Source: Streptomyces sp. 130 (GTDB taxonomy: Bacteria > Actinomycetota > Actinomycetes > Streptomycetales > Streptomycetaceae). From it: a DNA stretch of 64,000 nt. Under the pieces are notes generated by a model that made no database searches, was not told where the DNA came from, and worked only from the letters and a program-made list of their open reading frames with translations. This document shows positions 31,516 to 41,031 of this stretch, one piece after another; the first letter of the stretch is position 1, and every line of letters begins with the position of its first letter. The translations under genes and the position numbers were made by a program. The stretch is from assembly GCF_007096885.1 (NCBI RefSeq), contig NZ_VJNO01000023.1, forward strand, positions 43,316 to 107,315, given 5' to 3'.

Positions 31516-32580
31516 TCACGCGTTGCTGGCGACGACCCATCTCTCCAGCGCCCGCCCGGCCGCACCCGAGTCGATGGCCTCGGCGGCCTCGGCCATCCGG
31601 GCCCGGATCTGCTCGGTGAGCGACCCCTCGCCCGGGTCCAGCGCGACCAGCGCCGCCGCCGAGTTGAGCAGCACGGCGTCCCGGACCGGACCGGTCTCCC
31701 CGGCCAGCAGCCGGCGCGCCACATCCGCGTTGTACGAGGCGTCGGCGCCGCGCAGCGCCTCCACCGGGACCAGCTCGACGCCCACGTCGCGCGGGTCGAA
31801 GGTCTCCTCGCGGACCACGCCGTCCCGGGCCACCCAGACCCGCGAGGTCGCCGTGGTGGTCAGCTCGTCCAGCCCGTCGTCGCCCCGGAACACCAGGGCG
31901 GAGTTGCCGCGCTCGGCGAGGACGCCCGCGACGATGGGGGCCATGCGGAGATCGGCCACCCCGATCGCCTGGGAGCGCACCCGGGCCGGGTTGGTGAGCG
32001 GGCCCAGGATGTTGAACGTGGTGGGCGCGCCCAGCTCCGCACGGGCCTTGGCCGCGTGGCGCAGGGCGGGGTGGAACTTCACCGCGAAGCAGAAGGTGAT
32101 GCCCGCCTCCTCGGCGACCTCCACGACGCGCCGCGGGCTCAGCTCCAGGTTGACGCCGAGCTTCCCGAGCACGTCGGACGAGCCGCTGGCCGACGAGGCG
32201 GAGCGGCTGCCGTGCTTGACGACCTTGGCGCCGGTCCCCGCGATCACGATCGCGGACATGGTGGAGATGTTGACCGTCTTGGCCATGTCGCCGCCGGTGC
32301 CGACGATGTCGACGGTCCGGCCCGGCACCTCGATGGTCGTGGCGTGCTCGTACATCGCGCGGACCAGGCCGGAGACCTCCGTGACCGTCTCGCCCTTGGC
32401 GCGCAGGGCGACCGCGAAACCGGCGATCTGCGCGTCGGTGGCCTCGCCGCTCATGACGCGGTCCATGGCCCACGCGGTGGCGTCGGCGCTCAGGTCCTCG
32501 CCGCGCAGCAGGGGGGCCAGCACGCCGGGCCAGGAGAAGGCCGCCACGCTGTCGCCGCCGTCCGGGGTCACAACGTTCAT
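31516..32580 (-). CDS. trpD: Anthranilate phosphoribosyltransferase
   Basis: 354 residues. Transfers phosphoribosyl from PRPP to anthranilate, the second step of tryptophan synthesis. PRPP/Mg motif DIVGTGGDMAKTVNISTMSA, anthranilate site KHGSRSASSASGSSD and FNILGPLTNP are all present. ATG 32580 has AGGAG 7 bases upstream. It stands alone, downstream of qcrB on the same strand but behind a strong terminator. Confidence 0.97.
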   Translation of the reverse strand: MNVVTPDGGDSVAAFSWPGVLAPLLRGEDLSADATAWAMDRVMSGEATDAQIAGFAVALRAKGETVTEVSGLVRAMYEHATTIEVPGRTVDIVGTGGDMAKTVNISTMSAIVIAGTGAKVVKHGSRSASSASGSSDVLGKLGVNLELSPRRVVEVAEEAGITFCFAVKFHPALRHAAKARAELGAPTTFNILGPLTNPARVRSQAIGVADLRMAPIVAGVLAERGNSALVFRGDDGLDELTTTATSRVWVARDGVVREETFDPRDVGVELVPVEALRGADASYNADVARRLLAGETGPVRDAVLLNSAAALVALDPGEGSLTEQIRARMAEAAEAIDSGAAGRALERWVVASNA

Positions 32581-32641
32581 GGTCCGCTCCTGGGGTCCAC
32601 AGCCGATAGGGAAGGGCTCCACCCTATCGAGCCCCCCGGGA

Positions 32642-32683
32642 CGGCGAAGAGCCCCGTCCAGCGGATGGACGGGGCTCTCGCCG
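32642..32683 (-). terminator. Terminator of the ctaE-qcrCAB operon
   Basis: 13-bp stem AGAGCCCCGTCCA/TGGACGGGGCTCT with loop GCGGA, extended by CGGCG/CGCCG after a one-base bulge. It lies 20 bases after the qcrB stop. Confidence 0.9.
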
Positions 32684-32702
32684 TGGCGATCAGAACGGGT
32701 GA

Positions 32703-34349
32703 TCAGTGGTGGCCGTGGCCGCTGGTGATCTCCTTGTACTCCTCGGCGGTGGGCTTGACGATCTGGTTGTTCTCGCCGTACAGGCTCTTGCTGAGCCGGG
32801 CCCGGACCTTGGTGATCCTGGAGACCTTGCGCTCCACGCCGTTCTCGTCGACCGTCGGGCCGATCTCGAGCGGCTTGTACTGCTCGTGGGCGGTGAGCTT
32901 GTACCGGGCCTCCGGCGACAGCGGCTCGTGGACCTCGACGAACTCACCGTGCGGCAGCCGCTTGATGAGACCGGACTCGCGGCCGTGCAGCACCTTCTCC
33001 TTGTCGCGGCGCTGGAGGCCGAGGCAGATCCGCCGGGTCACGACGAACGCGATGACCGGGCCGACGAAGAAGGCGATACGGACGAACCAGCTGATCGCGT
33101 TGAGCGAGAGGCTGAAGTGCGTCGCCCAGATGTCGTTGCCGCCGCCGATCAGCATGACGAAGTAGATCGTCACCCAGGCGGCACCGAGGGCCGTCCGGGT
33201 CGGCGCGTTGCGCGGCTTGTCCAGGATGTGGTGCTCGCGCTTGTCCCCGGTGATCCAGGACTCGATGAACGGCCACAGGGCCAGCGCACCGAGGACCAGA
33301 CCGAACAGGACCAGCGGGATGAAGACACCCAGGACCAGCGTGTGGCCCCAGAGGTTGATCTCCCAGCCCGGCATCACACGGACGAAGCCCTCGGCGAAGC
33401 CCATGTACCAGTCCGGCTGGGCGCCCGTGGACACCTGGTCGGGACGGTACGGGCCGATGGCCCAGATCGGGTTGATCGAGGCGATCGCCGCGACGATCGC
33501 GATGAAGCCGAAGACCAGGAAGAAGAACCCGCCGGCCTTCGCCATGTACACCGGCAGCAGGGGCATGCCGACGACGTTCTTGTTGGTCCGTCCGGGACCC
33601 GCGAACTGGGTGTGCTTGTGGTAGAAGACCAGGATGAGGTGGCCGACCACGAGCCCGAGCATGATGCCCGGCAGCAGCAGGATGTGGATCGAGTAGAACC
33701 TCGCGATGATGTCGCCGCCGGGGAACTCCCCGCCGAACAGGAACATCGAGATGTACGTACCGACGATCGGCGTCGACAGGATCGCGCCCTGGGTGAAGCG
33801 GACACCGGTACCGGAGAGCAGGTCGTCCGGCAGCGAGTAACCGGTGAAACCGGTGAACATGCCGAGGACGAACAGCAGGAAGCCGAACAGCCAGTTGATC
33901 TCGCGCGGCTTGCGGTACGCGCCGGTGAAGAAGACGCGCATCATGTGCACGAACATGCCGGCCAGGAAGATGACCGCGGCCCAGTGGTGGATCTGCCGGA
34001 CCAGCAGACCACCGCGGACGTCGAAGCTGATGTCCAGCGTCGAGGCGTACGCCTCCGACATCCGGATGCCCTGCATGGGCTCGTACGGGCCGTGGTAGAC
34101 GACCTCGTTCATGCTCGGGTGGAAGAACAGCGTCAGGTACACACCCGTGAGGATGATGATGATGAAGCTGTACAGGCAGATCTCACCGAGCATGAAGGAC
34201 CAGTGGTCCGGGAAGATCTTGCGCATGTTGGCCTTGGCGAGGGAGTAGATCCCCAGCCGGCCGTCCGCCCAGTCGGCCACCCGCTCACCGGCGGGCGCCT
34301 TGCGGTTGCCCGGCGCCGCTGCGCCGGGCGTGTTCGTCGCAGTACTCAT
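32703..34349 (-). CDS. qcrB: Cytochrome bc1 (bcc) complex cytochrome b subunit
   Basis: 548 residues, membrane core of complex III. Haem-ligand His pairs occur in RQIHHWAAVIFLAGMFVHMMR and in the helix with SIHILLLPGIMLGLVVGHLIL; PDWYMG replaces the PEWY of the quinol site. The 130-residue C-terminal extension beyond the last helix is usual for actinobacteria, where it helps to bind complex IV. It oxidises menaquinol and passes electrons to QcrA and QcrC. ATG overlaps the qcrA stop (ATGA). Confidence 0.98.
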   Translation of the reverse strand: MSTATNTPGAAAPGNRKAPAGERVADWADGRLGIYSLAKANMRKIFPDHWSFMLGEICLYSFIIIILTGVYLTLFFHPSMNEVVYHGPYEPMQGIRMSEAYASTLDISFDVRGGLLVRQIHHWAAVIFLAGMFVHMMRVFFTGAYRKPREINWLFGFLLFVLGMFTGFTGYSLPDDLLSGTGVRFTQGAILSTPIVGTYISMFLFGGEFPGGDIIARFYSIHILLLPGIMLGLVVGHLILVFYHKHTQFAGPGRTNKNVVGMPLLPVYMAKAGGFFFLVFGFIAIVAAIASINPIWAIGPYRPDQVSTGAQPDWYMGFAEGFVRVMPGWEINLWGHTLVLGVFIPLVLFGLVLGALALWPFIESWITGDKREHHILDKPRNAPTRTALGAAWVTIYFVMLIGGGNDIWATHFSLSLNAISWFVRIAFFVGPVIAFVVTRRICLGLQRRDKEKVLHGRESGLIKRLPHGEFVEVHEPLSPEARYKLTAHEQYKPLEIGPTVDENGVERKVSRITKVRARLSKSLYGENNQIVKPTAEEYKEITSGHGHH

Positions 34350-35401
34350 CCGCGCTCCCAGAATGCAGGACCGACGGGCTCTTCGAAGTCACCGAGCGCC
34401 TGGAGGTTGCCCTCGCTGTTCACGCCGATCCGCAGCTGCGGGAGGGCGTGGCCGGCCGGACCGAAGATGACGCGGGCGCCGTCGGAGAGGTCGAAGGTGG
34501 ACTGGTGGCACGGGCAGAGCACGTGGTGCGTCTGCTGCTCGTACAGGCTGATCGGGCAGCCGACGTGCGTGCAGATCTTCGAGAAGGCCACGATGCCCTC
34601 GTGCGCCCACTCGCGCTCGCGCTTGTCCTTGATGTCGTCCGGCTCGATGCGGATGATCATCAGGGCGGCCTTGGCGATCTGCGTCTGGAAGTCCTCGTCG
34701 TGCTCCTCCAGGCCCTCGGGCATGGCGAAGGTCAGCGAACCGACGACCACGTCCTCGGGACGCAGCGGCTCCATCGTGTTCATGTTGACGAGCTGCTTGC
34801 CCTCGGCCCACAGGGTCTTGCGGAGCTTCTTCTCCGGCAGCGGACCCAGGTCGCGCAGCAGCATCACGCCGGAGAGCGGCACCAGGGCCAGCGCGCCGAA
34901 CATGGTGTTGCGGATCAGCTTGCGCCGGCCGAGCGCGGACTCCCGGGCACCGTCCGCGAAGTCGGACAGGACCTTCGCCTTGACCTCGGGCGTCGCCTCG
35001 ATGGCGTGCCGGTCGTCGGCGACCTCGACGTCGGACATCAGGGTGCGCGCCCAGTGGACGGCGCCCGCGCCGATCAGGAAGAGCGCCAGCCCCAGGGTCA
35101 GGCCCAGGGAGAAGTTCAGCGCGCTGACGTGACCGAACGGGAAGATGTAGACGATCTTGTCGACCGGGAAGATGACGTAGGAGGCGATGAAGCCCACCGT
35201 CGCCACCATGGACAACAGGAACATGAGCGCGACGGTGCGCTCGGAGCGCTTCGCGGCCCGCTCGTCGATGTCCTGGATGCGCGGCTTGTGGGCCGGCAGC
35301 CCCGGGTCGGCGAACGGGTCGTCGTGCGCCTTGTCTACCGCGCCGTGCGCGGCGGCCTGCTCGTCGGGCAGGTTCTCTTCTGGAATCTCTTGGCTACTCA
35401 T
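34346..35401 (-). CDS. qcrA: Rieske iron-sulfur subunit of the bcc complex
   Basis: 351 residues, longer than proteobacterial Rieske proteins because of three N-terminal transmembrane helices, the actinobacterial form. [2Fe-2S] ligands Cys277 and His279 (CTHVGC) and Cys296 and His299 (CPCHQS), with Cys282/Cys298 for the disulfide. GRRKLIRNT before the third helix is a Tat-like motif. ATGA overlaps couple it to qcrC upstream and qcrB downstream. Confidence 0.98.
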   Translation of the reverse strand: MSSQEIPEENLPDEQAAAHGAVDKAHDDPFADPGLPAHKPRIQDIDERAAKRSERTVALMFLLSMVATVGFIASYVIFPVDKIVYIFPFGHVSALNFSLGLTLGLALFLIGAGAVHWARTLMSDVEVADDRHAIEATPEVKAKVLSDFADGARESALGRRKLIRNTMFGALALVPLSGVMLLRDLGPLPEKKLRKTLWAEGKQLVNMNTMEPLRPEDVVVGSLTFAMPEGLEEHDEDFQTQIAKAALMIIRIEPDDIKDKREREWAHEGIVAFSKICTHVGCPISLYEQQTHHVLCPCHQSTFDLSDGARVIFGPAGHALPQLRIGVNSEGNLQALGDFEEPVGPAFWERG

Positions 35402-36207
35402 GACTTCTTGGCCTTAGCGGTGTGGGCCGCGACCCAAATGGCAACTGCGATCAGACCGCCCAGACCGAAGATCCAGCCGAACAGACCCTCGCTGACCGGA
35501 CCCAGGCCACCGAGAGCGAGGCCGCCGGGGGACTCGGCTTCGGAGCTGTTCACGGTCTTGACGTAGGCGATGATGTCCCGCTTCTGCTGCTCGGGCATCG
35601 TCGAGTCCGGGAAGGACGGCATGCTCTGCGGGCCGGTCAGCATGGCCTCGTAGAGGTGCTTCGGGCTCACGCCCTCCAGGTTCGGCGCGTACTTGCCGTT
35701 CGTCAGCGCGCCGCCCCGGCCGGTGAAGTTGTGGCACTGCGCGCAGTTGGTACGGAACAGGTCACCGCCCTTGGCGATGTCCGCGCCCTCAGGGCTGACC
35801 TGGCTCTTGGTCGGGACGGCCGGACCGGCGCCGAGCGACGCGACGTAGGCCGCGAGCTGGTCGATCTCGGCCTGGCTGTAGATGACCTTCTTCTTCGGTA
35901 CCTGGGCGCCCGGCTGCTGCGCGGGCATGCGGCCCGTACCGACCTGGAAGTCCACGGCGGCGGAGCCCACGCCGACAAGCTGCGGCCCGTCGGAGGTGCC
36001 CTGACCGCCGGTTCCGTGGCAGCTGGCGCAACCGACGGAGTACAGCTTCTTGCCCTCGTCGATGGCGAGGGACTGGGCGGTGTCGTCGGCCTGCGCCTTA
36101 CTCGCGGGCGCGAACGCGGCGTACAGCCCCCCGGTGGCCGCCAGCGCGAGGAGTAGTACGACGACCGCCGCCAACGGATGGCGTCGTCGTGCGGAGAGCT
36201 TTTTCAC
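35398..36207 (-). CDS. qcrC: Dihaem cytochrome c subunit of the bcc complex
   Basis: 269 residues. N-terminal signal anchor (residues 10-35), two c-haem sites Cys60-x2-Cys63-His64 and Cys155-x2-Cys158-His159, and a C-terminal membrane helix. The two haems pass electrons directly to the CuA centre of CtaC, replacing soluble cytochrome c. GTG start at 36207. It follows ctaE by 62 bases and overlaps qcrA by 4. Confidence 0.98.
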   Translation of the reverse strand: MKKLSARRRHPLAAVVVLLLALAATGGLYAAFAPASKAQADDTAQSLAIDEGKKLYSVGCASCHGTGGQGTSDGPQLVGVGSAAVDFQVGTGRMPAQQPGAQVPKKKVIYSQAEIDQLAAYVASLGAGPAVPTKSQVSPEGADIAKGGDLFRTNCAQCHNFTGRGGALTNGKYAPNLEGVSPKHLYEAMLTGPQSMPSFPDSTMPEQQKRDIIAYVKTVNSSEAESPGGLALGGLGPVSEGLFGWIFGLGGLIAVAIWVAAHTAKAKKS

Positions 36208-36269
36208 GGATTACCCCGGTGTCAGGATCTTCTGCGTCGATGCTGGATGTGGTTCGGGCTCGGGCCCGG

Positions 36270-36890
36270 TTACTTGATCATGTAGATCGTGGCGAAGAGG
36301 CCGATCCACACGACATCGACGAAGTGCCAGTAATAGGACACGACGATGGCTGCGGTCGCCTGTTCATGGGTGAACCTCTTGGCCGCGTACGTCCTGCCCA
36401 GGACGAGCAGGAAGGCGATGAGACCGCCTGTCACGTGCAGACCGTGGAAGCCGGTGGTCAGGTAGAACACCGAGCCGTACGGGTCGGAGGACAGCGAGAG
36501 GCCGTCCTTCTTCACCAGCTCGGTGTACTCGAAGACCTGGCCTCCGATGAAGATCGAACCCATCACGAAAGTGATCACGAACCACGCACGGAGCTTCTTC
36601 ACATCGCCCCGCTCCGCGGCGAAGACGCCGAGCTGGCAGGTGAGTGAGGAGAGCACCAGGATCGTGGTGTTCGTCGCCGAGAACGGGAAGTTCAGGGCGG
36701 ACGCCATTTCCTTCCAGTGTTCCGGTCCGGTCACCGATCGCAGGGTGAAGTACATCGCGAAGAGGGCCGCGAAGAACATCAGCTCGGAGCTCAACCAGAT
36801 GATGGTTCCGACGCTGGTGAGGTTCGGTCGATTGACCGACGGGTGCGCGTGCCCGGTTTCTACTGTCGTTGCTGTCGCCACGACCGACAT
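36270..36890 (-). CDS. ctaE: Cytochrome aa3 oxidase subunit III
   Basis: 206 residues, five membrane segments. WLSSELMFFAALFAMYFTLR, NTTILVLSSLTCQ, TGFHGLHVTGGLIAFL and SYYWHFVDVVWIGLFATIYMIK are subunit III motifs. First gene of the ctaE-qcrC-qcrA-qcrB run, so complex III and part of complex IV share a transcript. No clear ribosome site precedes ATG 36890. Confidence 0.97.
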   Translation of the reverse strand: MSVVATATTVETGHAHPSVNRPNLTSVGTIIWLSSELMFFAALFAMYFTLRSVTGPEHWKEMASALNFPFSATNTTILVLSSLTCQLGVFAAERGDVKKLRAWFVITFVMGSIFIGGQVFEYTELVKKDGLSLSSDPYGSVFYLTTGFHGLHVTGGLIAFLLVLGRTYAAKRFTHEQATAAIVVSYYWHFVDVVWIGLFATIYMIK

Positions 36891-37092
36891 TATGTCGGTC
36901 GCTTATCCCGCCCTCACTCCGGGGGGTGCCGTTCGGTGTGTCAGAGGGGTGTGTCCTGCCCGAACGGCCCATGGAAGGGCTGTGCGAACCGGTGCTGACA
37001 GGGTGTCGGGCGGAGTACGATCCGCGCATCGGACGGCTCTCGCCCACCGAGCGCCCCGAGTGCCCCGAAGACACGGATGTCACGGAGGAACC

Positions 37093-37494
37093 ATGCAGCC
37101 GACCGCCACGGTCCTGGTCTACAGCGACAACGCGCACACCCGTGAGCAGGTGAGGCTGGCAGCAGGGCGCAGGCCCGCGGCGGACGTGCCGCCGGTGGAG
37201 TTCCTGGAGTGCGCCACCCTGCCCGCCGTCCTGGACGCCCTGGACCGCGGGGGCGTCGACGTCTGCGTGCTGGACGGCGAGACCGCTCCGGCGGGCGGCA
37301 TGGGCGTCTGCCGGCAGATCAAGGACGAGGTCTTCCGCTGCCCGCCGGTGCTGGTCCTCATCGGGCGCCCGCAGGACGCCTGGCTGGCCACCTGGAGCCG
37401 CGCGGACGCCGCGGTGACGCTGCCGGTGGAGCCGGTGGAGTTCGCGGACTCCCTGGCCGCCCTGCTGCGTACACGGCTGTCCGTGGGGGCCTGA
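37093..37494 (+). CDS. Stand-alone atypical receiver-domain protein
   Basis: 133 residues with the response-regulator receiver pattern: VLVYSDN replaces the usual acidic pair, Asp61 (VCVLDGETAP) sits at the phosphorylation site, and VTLPVEPVEF lacks the conserved lysine before the Pro. There is no output domain. GGAGGA lies 5 bases before the ATG. Divergent from ctaE. It may signal by protein contact without classical phosphorylation; no partner is visible. Confidence 0.88.
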   Translation: MQPTATVLVYSDNAHTREQVRLAAGRRPAADVPPVEFLECATLPAVLDALDRGGVDVCVLDGETAPAGGMGVCRQIKDEVFRCPPVLVLIGRPQDAWLATWSRADAAVTLPVEPVEFADSLAALLRTRLSVGA

Positions 37495-37517
37495 GCCCCC
37501 ACGGACGGGTTCCACGG

Positions 37518-38774
37518 TCAGACCTGGGGGCGCAGCCGCGCCGCGCTGACCTTGTCGACCTTCGGTGCGGTGGTGTCGTTGTGCAGCGCGCTGCCCTTCT
37601 GCCACTTGGCCCAGGACAGGTTCCAGTCGCCGTAGCCGTTGTCGAAGGGCGTCATCGTCTCGCCGTCGCTGCCGACGACGCTGACGATGTCGCCCTCGCG
37701 CACGGTGTTGAAGAACCACTCGGCCTCGCTGGTGCTCATGCCGGTGCAGCCGTGGCTGACGTTGGCGTACCCCTGCGAGCCGGTGGACCAGGGCGCCGCG
37801 TGCACGTATTCGCCGCTCCACGTCACCCGGGTGGCCCAGTAGACGTCGAGGTCGTACGACTCCGAGGAGCCGGCGGCGATCCCGATGGATTCCCCGCGCA
37901 TACGTACGTACTGCTCCTTCCCGAGCACGACCTTGACGCCGTTGCGCGTGTCGAACCCGGGTTTGCCCGTGGTGACTGGGATGGTGTTGATCACTTCGCC
38001 GTTGCGGAGCACCGTCATGGTGTGTTCCGAGGCGTCCGTGATGGCCTCGATGCGGTCCCCCGTGGTGATCTTCAGCGCCTTGGCGGGGGCCCCGTAGAGC
38101 GAGTCGGTGACCTTTATGCCGGTCAGGTTGGAGCTGACTTCGATGCCGGCCTTCGCCGGCCAGTACTCCTTGGGCCGGTAGTGCAGCGTCTTGTCGTCGA
38201 CCCAGTACCAGGAGCCGGTGACGGCGGGCGTGGAGCGGACCCGCAGGCCGCGCTCGACGGTGGCGCGTGAGGCGTTGTCCGTGACGGGGGCGCTGAGCGT
38301 GGCGACGAGGGGCTGGCCCACGCCGTAGGTGCCCGCCCGGGGGCCGAAGGTGACCTGGAGGAACTTGGTGGCCTTGGCGGTGTCGAAGGACATCGTGCGG
38401 TTGCCCGGGGCCCCGTCGCCGTCCTCCATGCGGACCTTGACGGTGTAACGGGTCCCTGCGGCCAGCGGGGCGGTGGAGTGCCACCGGTGTCCGTCGGCGT
38501 CGAGTTCGCCCGCCAGATGGCGTCCTGCGGCGTCCACGGCCGATACGTCGGTGATCCGTCCGTCGTCGGCGTCGACCCGGATCTCCAGGGGCTTGTCCGG
38601 GTCGACCTCCTTGCCGCCGTCTGGCGTGTTGAAGGAGACCTGGTCGGCCGCGTCGAACGGCTGGGCCGACAGCGGGTGGTCGTCGGAATCCCCGCAGGCT
38701 GCCGCCCCGGCGACCAAGGTCGCGGCCAGCAGAGTGCAGCTCACTACGGGACGGATGCGCAGCGTGTGGTTCAT
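37518..38774 (-). CDS. Lipoprotein L,D-transpeptidase
   Basis: 418 residues. Hydrophobic leader ending in GAAAC gives a probable lipidated Cys (atypical -3 Ala). Two Ig-like domains (residues about 40-250) precede the YkuD domain, the layout of mycobacterial LdtMt2. Catalytic Cys343 lies in NVSHGCTGMS. It makes 3-3 crosslinks in peptidoglycan outside the membrane. ATG 38774 is the start that places the signal sequence correctly. Stands between the cta gene groups, convergent with the receiver gene. Confidence 0.94.
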   Translation of the reverse strand: MNHTLRIRPVVSCTLLAATLVAGAAACGDSDDHPLSAQPFDAADQVSFNTPDGGKEVDPDKPLEIRVDADDGRITDVSAVDAAGRHLAGELDADGHRWHSTAPLAAGTRYTVKVRMEDGDGAPGNRTMSFDTAKATKFLQVTFGPRAGTYGVGQPLVATLSAPVTDNASRATVERGLRVRSTPAVTGSWYWVDDKTLHYRPKEYWPAKAGIEVSSNLTGIKVTDSLYGAPAKALKITTGDRIEAITDASEHTMTVLRNGEVINTIPVTTGKPGFDTRNGVKVVLGKEQYVRMRGESIGIAAGSSESYDLDVYWATRVTWSGEYVHAAPWSTGSQGYANVSHGCTGMSTSEAEWFFNTVREGDIVSVVGSDGETMTPFDNGYGDWNLSWAKWQKGSALHNDTTAPKVDKVSAARLRPQV

Positions 38775-38824
38775 GGACTCAACGTAAGAACATTCGTCCG
38801 TTTCAGCGCGCGGGACGAGTGCAA

Positions 38825-38866
38825 ACGGGGGGCCGGCCACTTCTTGTCGAAGTGTCGGCCCCCCGT
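38825..38866 (-). terminator. Terminator of the ctaCDF operon
   Basis: Arms 38825-38843 and 38849-38866 pair over 18 bases with a single-base bulge; loop TTGTC. It lies 34 bases after the ctaF stop. Confidence 0.85.
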
Positions 38867-38899
38867 CAGGTGGAGCGGTGTGCTACCGGCGGACCGGTC

Positions 38900-39298
38900 T
38901 CACTGGGTGCGGTTCTCACCGCGGTAGTACTCGAACACCCAGCCGAAGAGGCCGACCAGGAGCAGCGGCGCCGAGAAGAACAGCAGCCACCAGCCGAAGA
39001 CGATGCCCAGGAAGGCGAAGGCACCGCCGATCGCCAGCGAGAGCGGCTGCCAGCTGTGCGGGGAGAAGAACCCCACCTCGCCGGCCTCGTCCGCGACGTC
39101 GGCCTCCTTGTTGTCCTGCGCCATCGCGTCGACCCGCCGGGCCGTGAAGGCCAGGTAGAAGCCGATCATGACGCTCAGGCCGAACGCCAGGAGCAGGGCG
39201 GTGGTGCCGACCGGCTCCTTCGACCACACGCCGTACGTGATGGCCATGATGAGGATGAACAGCGCCAGACCGAGGAACATCTTGCCCTGGATCTTCAC
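38900..39298 (-). CDS. ctaF: Actinobacterial cytochrome c oxidase subunit IV
   Basis: 132 residues with four membrane helices, typical of the actinobacterial CtaF subunit that bridges to the bcc complex. MKIQGKMFLGLALFILIM starts helix 1. The GTG start overlaps the ctaD stop (GTGA, 39295-39298), so synthesis is coupled to subunit I. Confidence 0.96.
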   Translation of the reverse strand: MKIQGKMFLGLALFILIMAITYGVWSKEPVGTTALLLAFGLSVMIGFYLAFTARRVDAMAQDNKEADVADEAGEVGFFSPHSWQPLSLAIGGAFAFLGIVFGWWLLFFSAPLLLVGLFGWVFEYYRGENRTQ

Positions 39299-41031
39299 TT
39301 GCCGGCCTCCTTGCCGCCGGCGAGGGCCTTGTCACCCTCAGCGGCGTGGTCCAGCTGCTCCAGCGCCGTGATCTCCGGGTGGTGCAGGTCGAACGCCGGG
39401 GATTCGGAGCGGATACGGGGCAGCGTGAGGAAGTTGTGCCGCGGCGGCGGGCAGGAGGTCGCCCACTCCAGCGAACGGCCGTAGCCCCACGGGTCGTCCA
39501 CCTCGATCTTCTTGCCGTACTTGGCGGTCTTCCAGACGTTGTAGAAGAACGGCAGGATCGACAGGCCGAGCAGGAACGACGAGATGGTCGAGATGGTGTT
39601 CAGCGCGGTGAAGCCGTCCGCGGCGAGGTAGTCCGCGTAACGCCGCGGCATGCCCTCCGCGCCCAGCCAGTGCTGCACCAGGAACGTGCCGTGGAAGCCC
39701 ACGAACAGCGTCCAGAAGGTGATCTTGCCGAGCCGCTCGTCCAGCATCTTGCCGGTGAACTTCGGCCACCAGAAGTGGAAGCCGGAGAACATCGCGAACA
39801 CCACGGTGCCGAAGACGACGTAGTGGAAGTGGGCGACCACGAAGTACGAGTCGGAGACGTGGAAGTCCATCGGCGGCGAGGCCAGGATGACGCCGGTCAG
39901 ACCACCGAAGGTGAAGGTGATCAGGAAGCCGATCGCCCAGAGCATCGGTGTCTCGAAGGACAGCGAGCCCTTCCACATCGTGCCGATCCAGTTGAAGAAC
40001 TTCACCCCGGTGGGCACCGCGATGAGGAACGTCATGAAGGAGAAGAACGGCAGGAGCACACCGCCGGTGACGTACATGTGGTGGGCCCACACGGTCACCG
40101 AGAGGCCGGCGATGGAAATCGTCGCGGCCACCAGGCCGATGTACCCGAACATCGGCTTGCGGCTGAATACCGGGATCACTTCGGAAATGATCCCGAAGAA
40201 TGGCAAGGCGATGATGTACACCTCTGGATGGCCGAAGAACCAGAAGAGGTGTTGCCACAGCAAGGCGCCGCCGTTGGCCGCGTCGAATACATGGGCACCG
40301 AATTTACGGTCCGCCTCCAGGGCGAACAGCGCGGCGGCCAGGACCGGGAAGGCCAGCAGGACCAGCACACCGGTCAGCAGCACGTTCCAGGTGAAGATCG
40401 GCATGCGGAACATCGTCATGCCGGGCGCGCGCATGCAGATGATCGTGGTGATGAAGTTGACCGAACCGAGGATCGTGCCGAAGCCGGAGAAGGCCAGACC
40501 CATGATCCACATGTCGGCGCCGACACCCGGCGAACGGACGGCGTCCGAGAGCGGGGAGTAGGCGAACCACCCGAAGTCGGCGGCACCCTGCGGGGTGATG
40601 AAGCCGGCCACCGCGATGATCGAGCCGAAGAGGTACAGCCAGTAGGCGAACATGTTCAGCCGCGGGAACGCCACGTCGGGCGCGCCGATCTGCAGCGGCA
40701 TGATCCAGTTCGCGAAGCCCGCGAACAGCGGCGTCGCGAACATCAGCAGCATGATCGTGCCGTGCATCGTGAACGCCTGGTTGAACTGCTCGTTCGACAT
40801 GATCTGCGTGCCCGGCCGGGCCAGCTCGGCGCGCATGAAGAGCGCCATCAGGCCGCCGATGCAGAAGAAGGCGAACGATGTGACCAGGTACATCGTGCCG
40901 ATCGTCTTGTGGTCAGTGGTGGTCAGCCACTTGACGACGACGTTTCCCGGCTGCTTCCGCCGGACCGGCAGCTCGTCCTCGTACGAGTCGTCTGCTGCCG
41001 CGGCACCCTGAGGTTCGTTGAGGATGCTCAC
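39295..41031 (-). CDS. ctaD: Cytochrome aa3 oxidase subunit I
   Basis: 578 residues, about twelve helices. Haem a ligand in AFTMHGTIMLLMF; CuB/haem a3 ligands in WFFGHPEVYIIALP, WAHHMYVTGG and the FHYVVFGTVVF region. Reduces oxygen to water and pumps protons. GTG start overlapping the ctaC stop by 4 bases. Confidence 0.98.
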   Translation of the reverse strand: MSILNEPQGAAAADDSYEDELPVRRKQPGNVVVKWLTTTDHKTIGTMYLVTSFAFFCIGGLMALFMRAELARPGTQIMSNEQFNQAFTMHGTIMLLMFATPLFAGFANWIMPLQIGAPDVAFPRLNMFAYWLYLFGSIIAVAGFITPQGAADFGWFAYSPLSDAVRSPGVGADMWIMGLAFSGFGTILGSVNFITTIICMRAPGMTMFRMPIFTWNVLLTGVLVLLAFPVLAAALFALEADRKFGAHVFDAANGGALLWQHLFWFFGHPEVYIIALPFFGIISEVIPVFSRKPMFGYIGLVAATISIAGLSVTVWAHHMYVTGGVLLPFFSFMTFLIAVPTGVKFFNWIGTMWKGSLSFETPMLWAIGFLITFTFGGLTGVILASPPMDFHVSDSYFVVAHFHYVVFGTVVFAMFSGFHFWWPKFTGKMLDERLGKITFWTLFVGFHGTFLVQHWLGAEGMPRRYADYLAADGFTALNTISTISSFLLGLSILPFFYNVWKTAKYGKKIEVDDPWGYGRSLEWATSCPPPRHNFLTLPRIRSESPAFDLHHPEITALEQLDHAAEGDKALAGGKEAGK

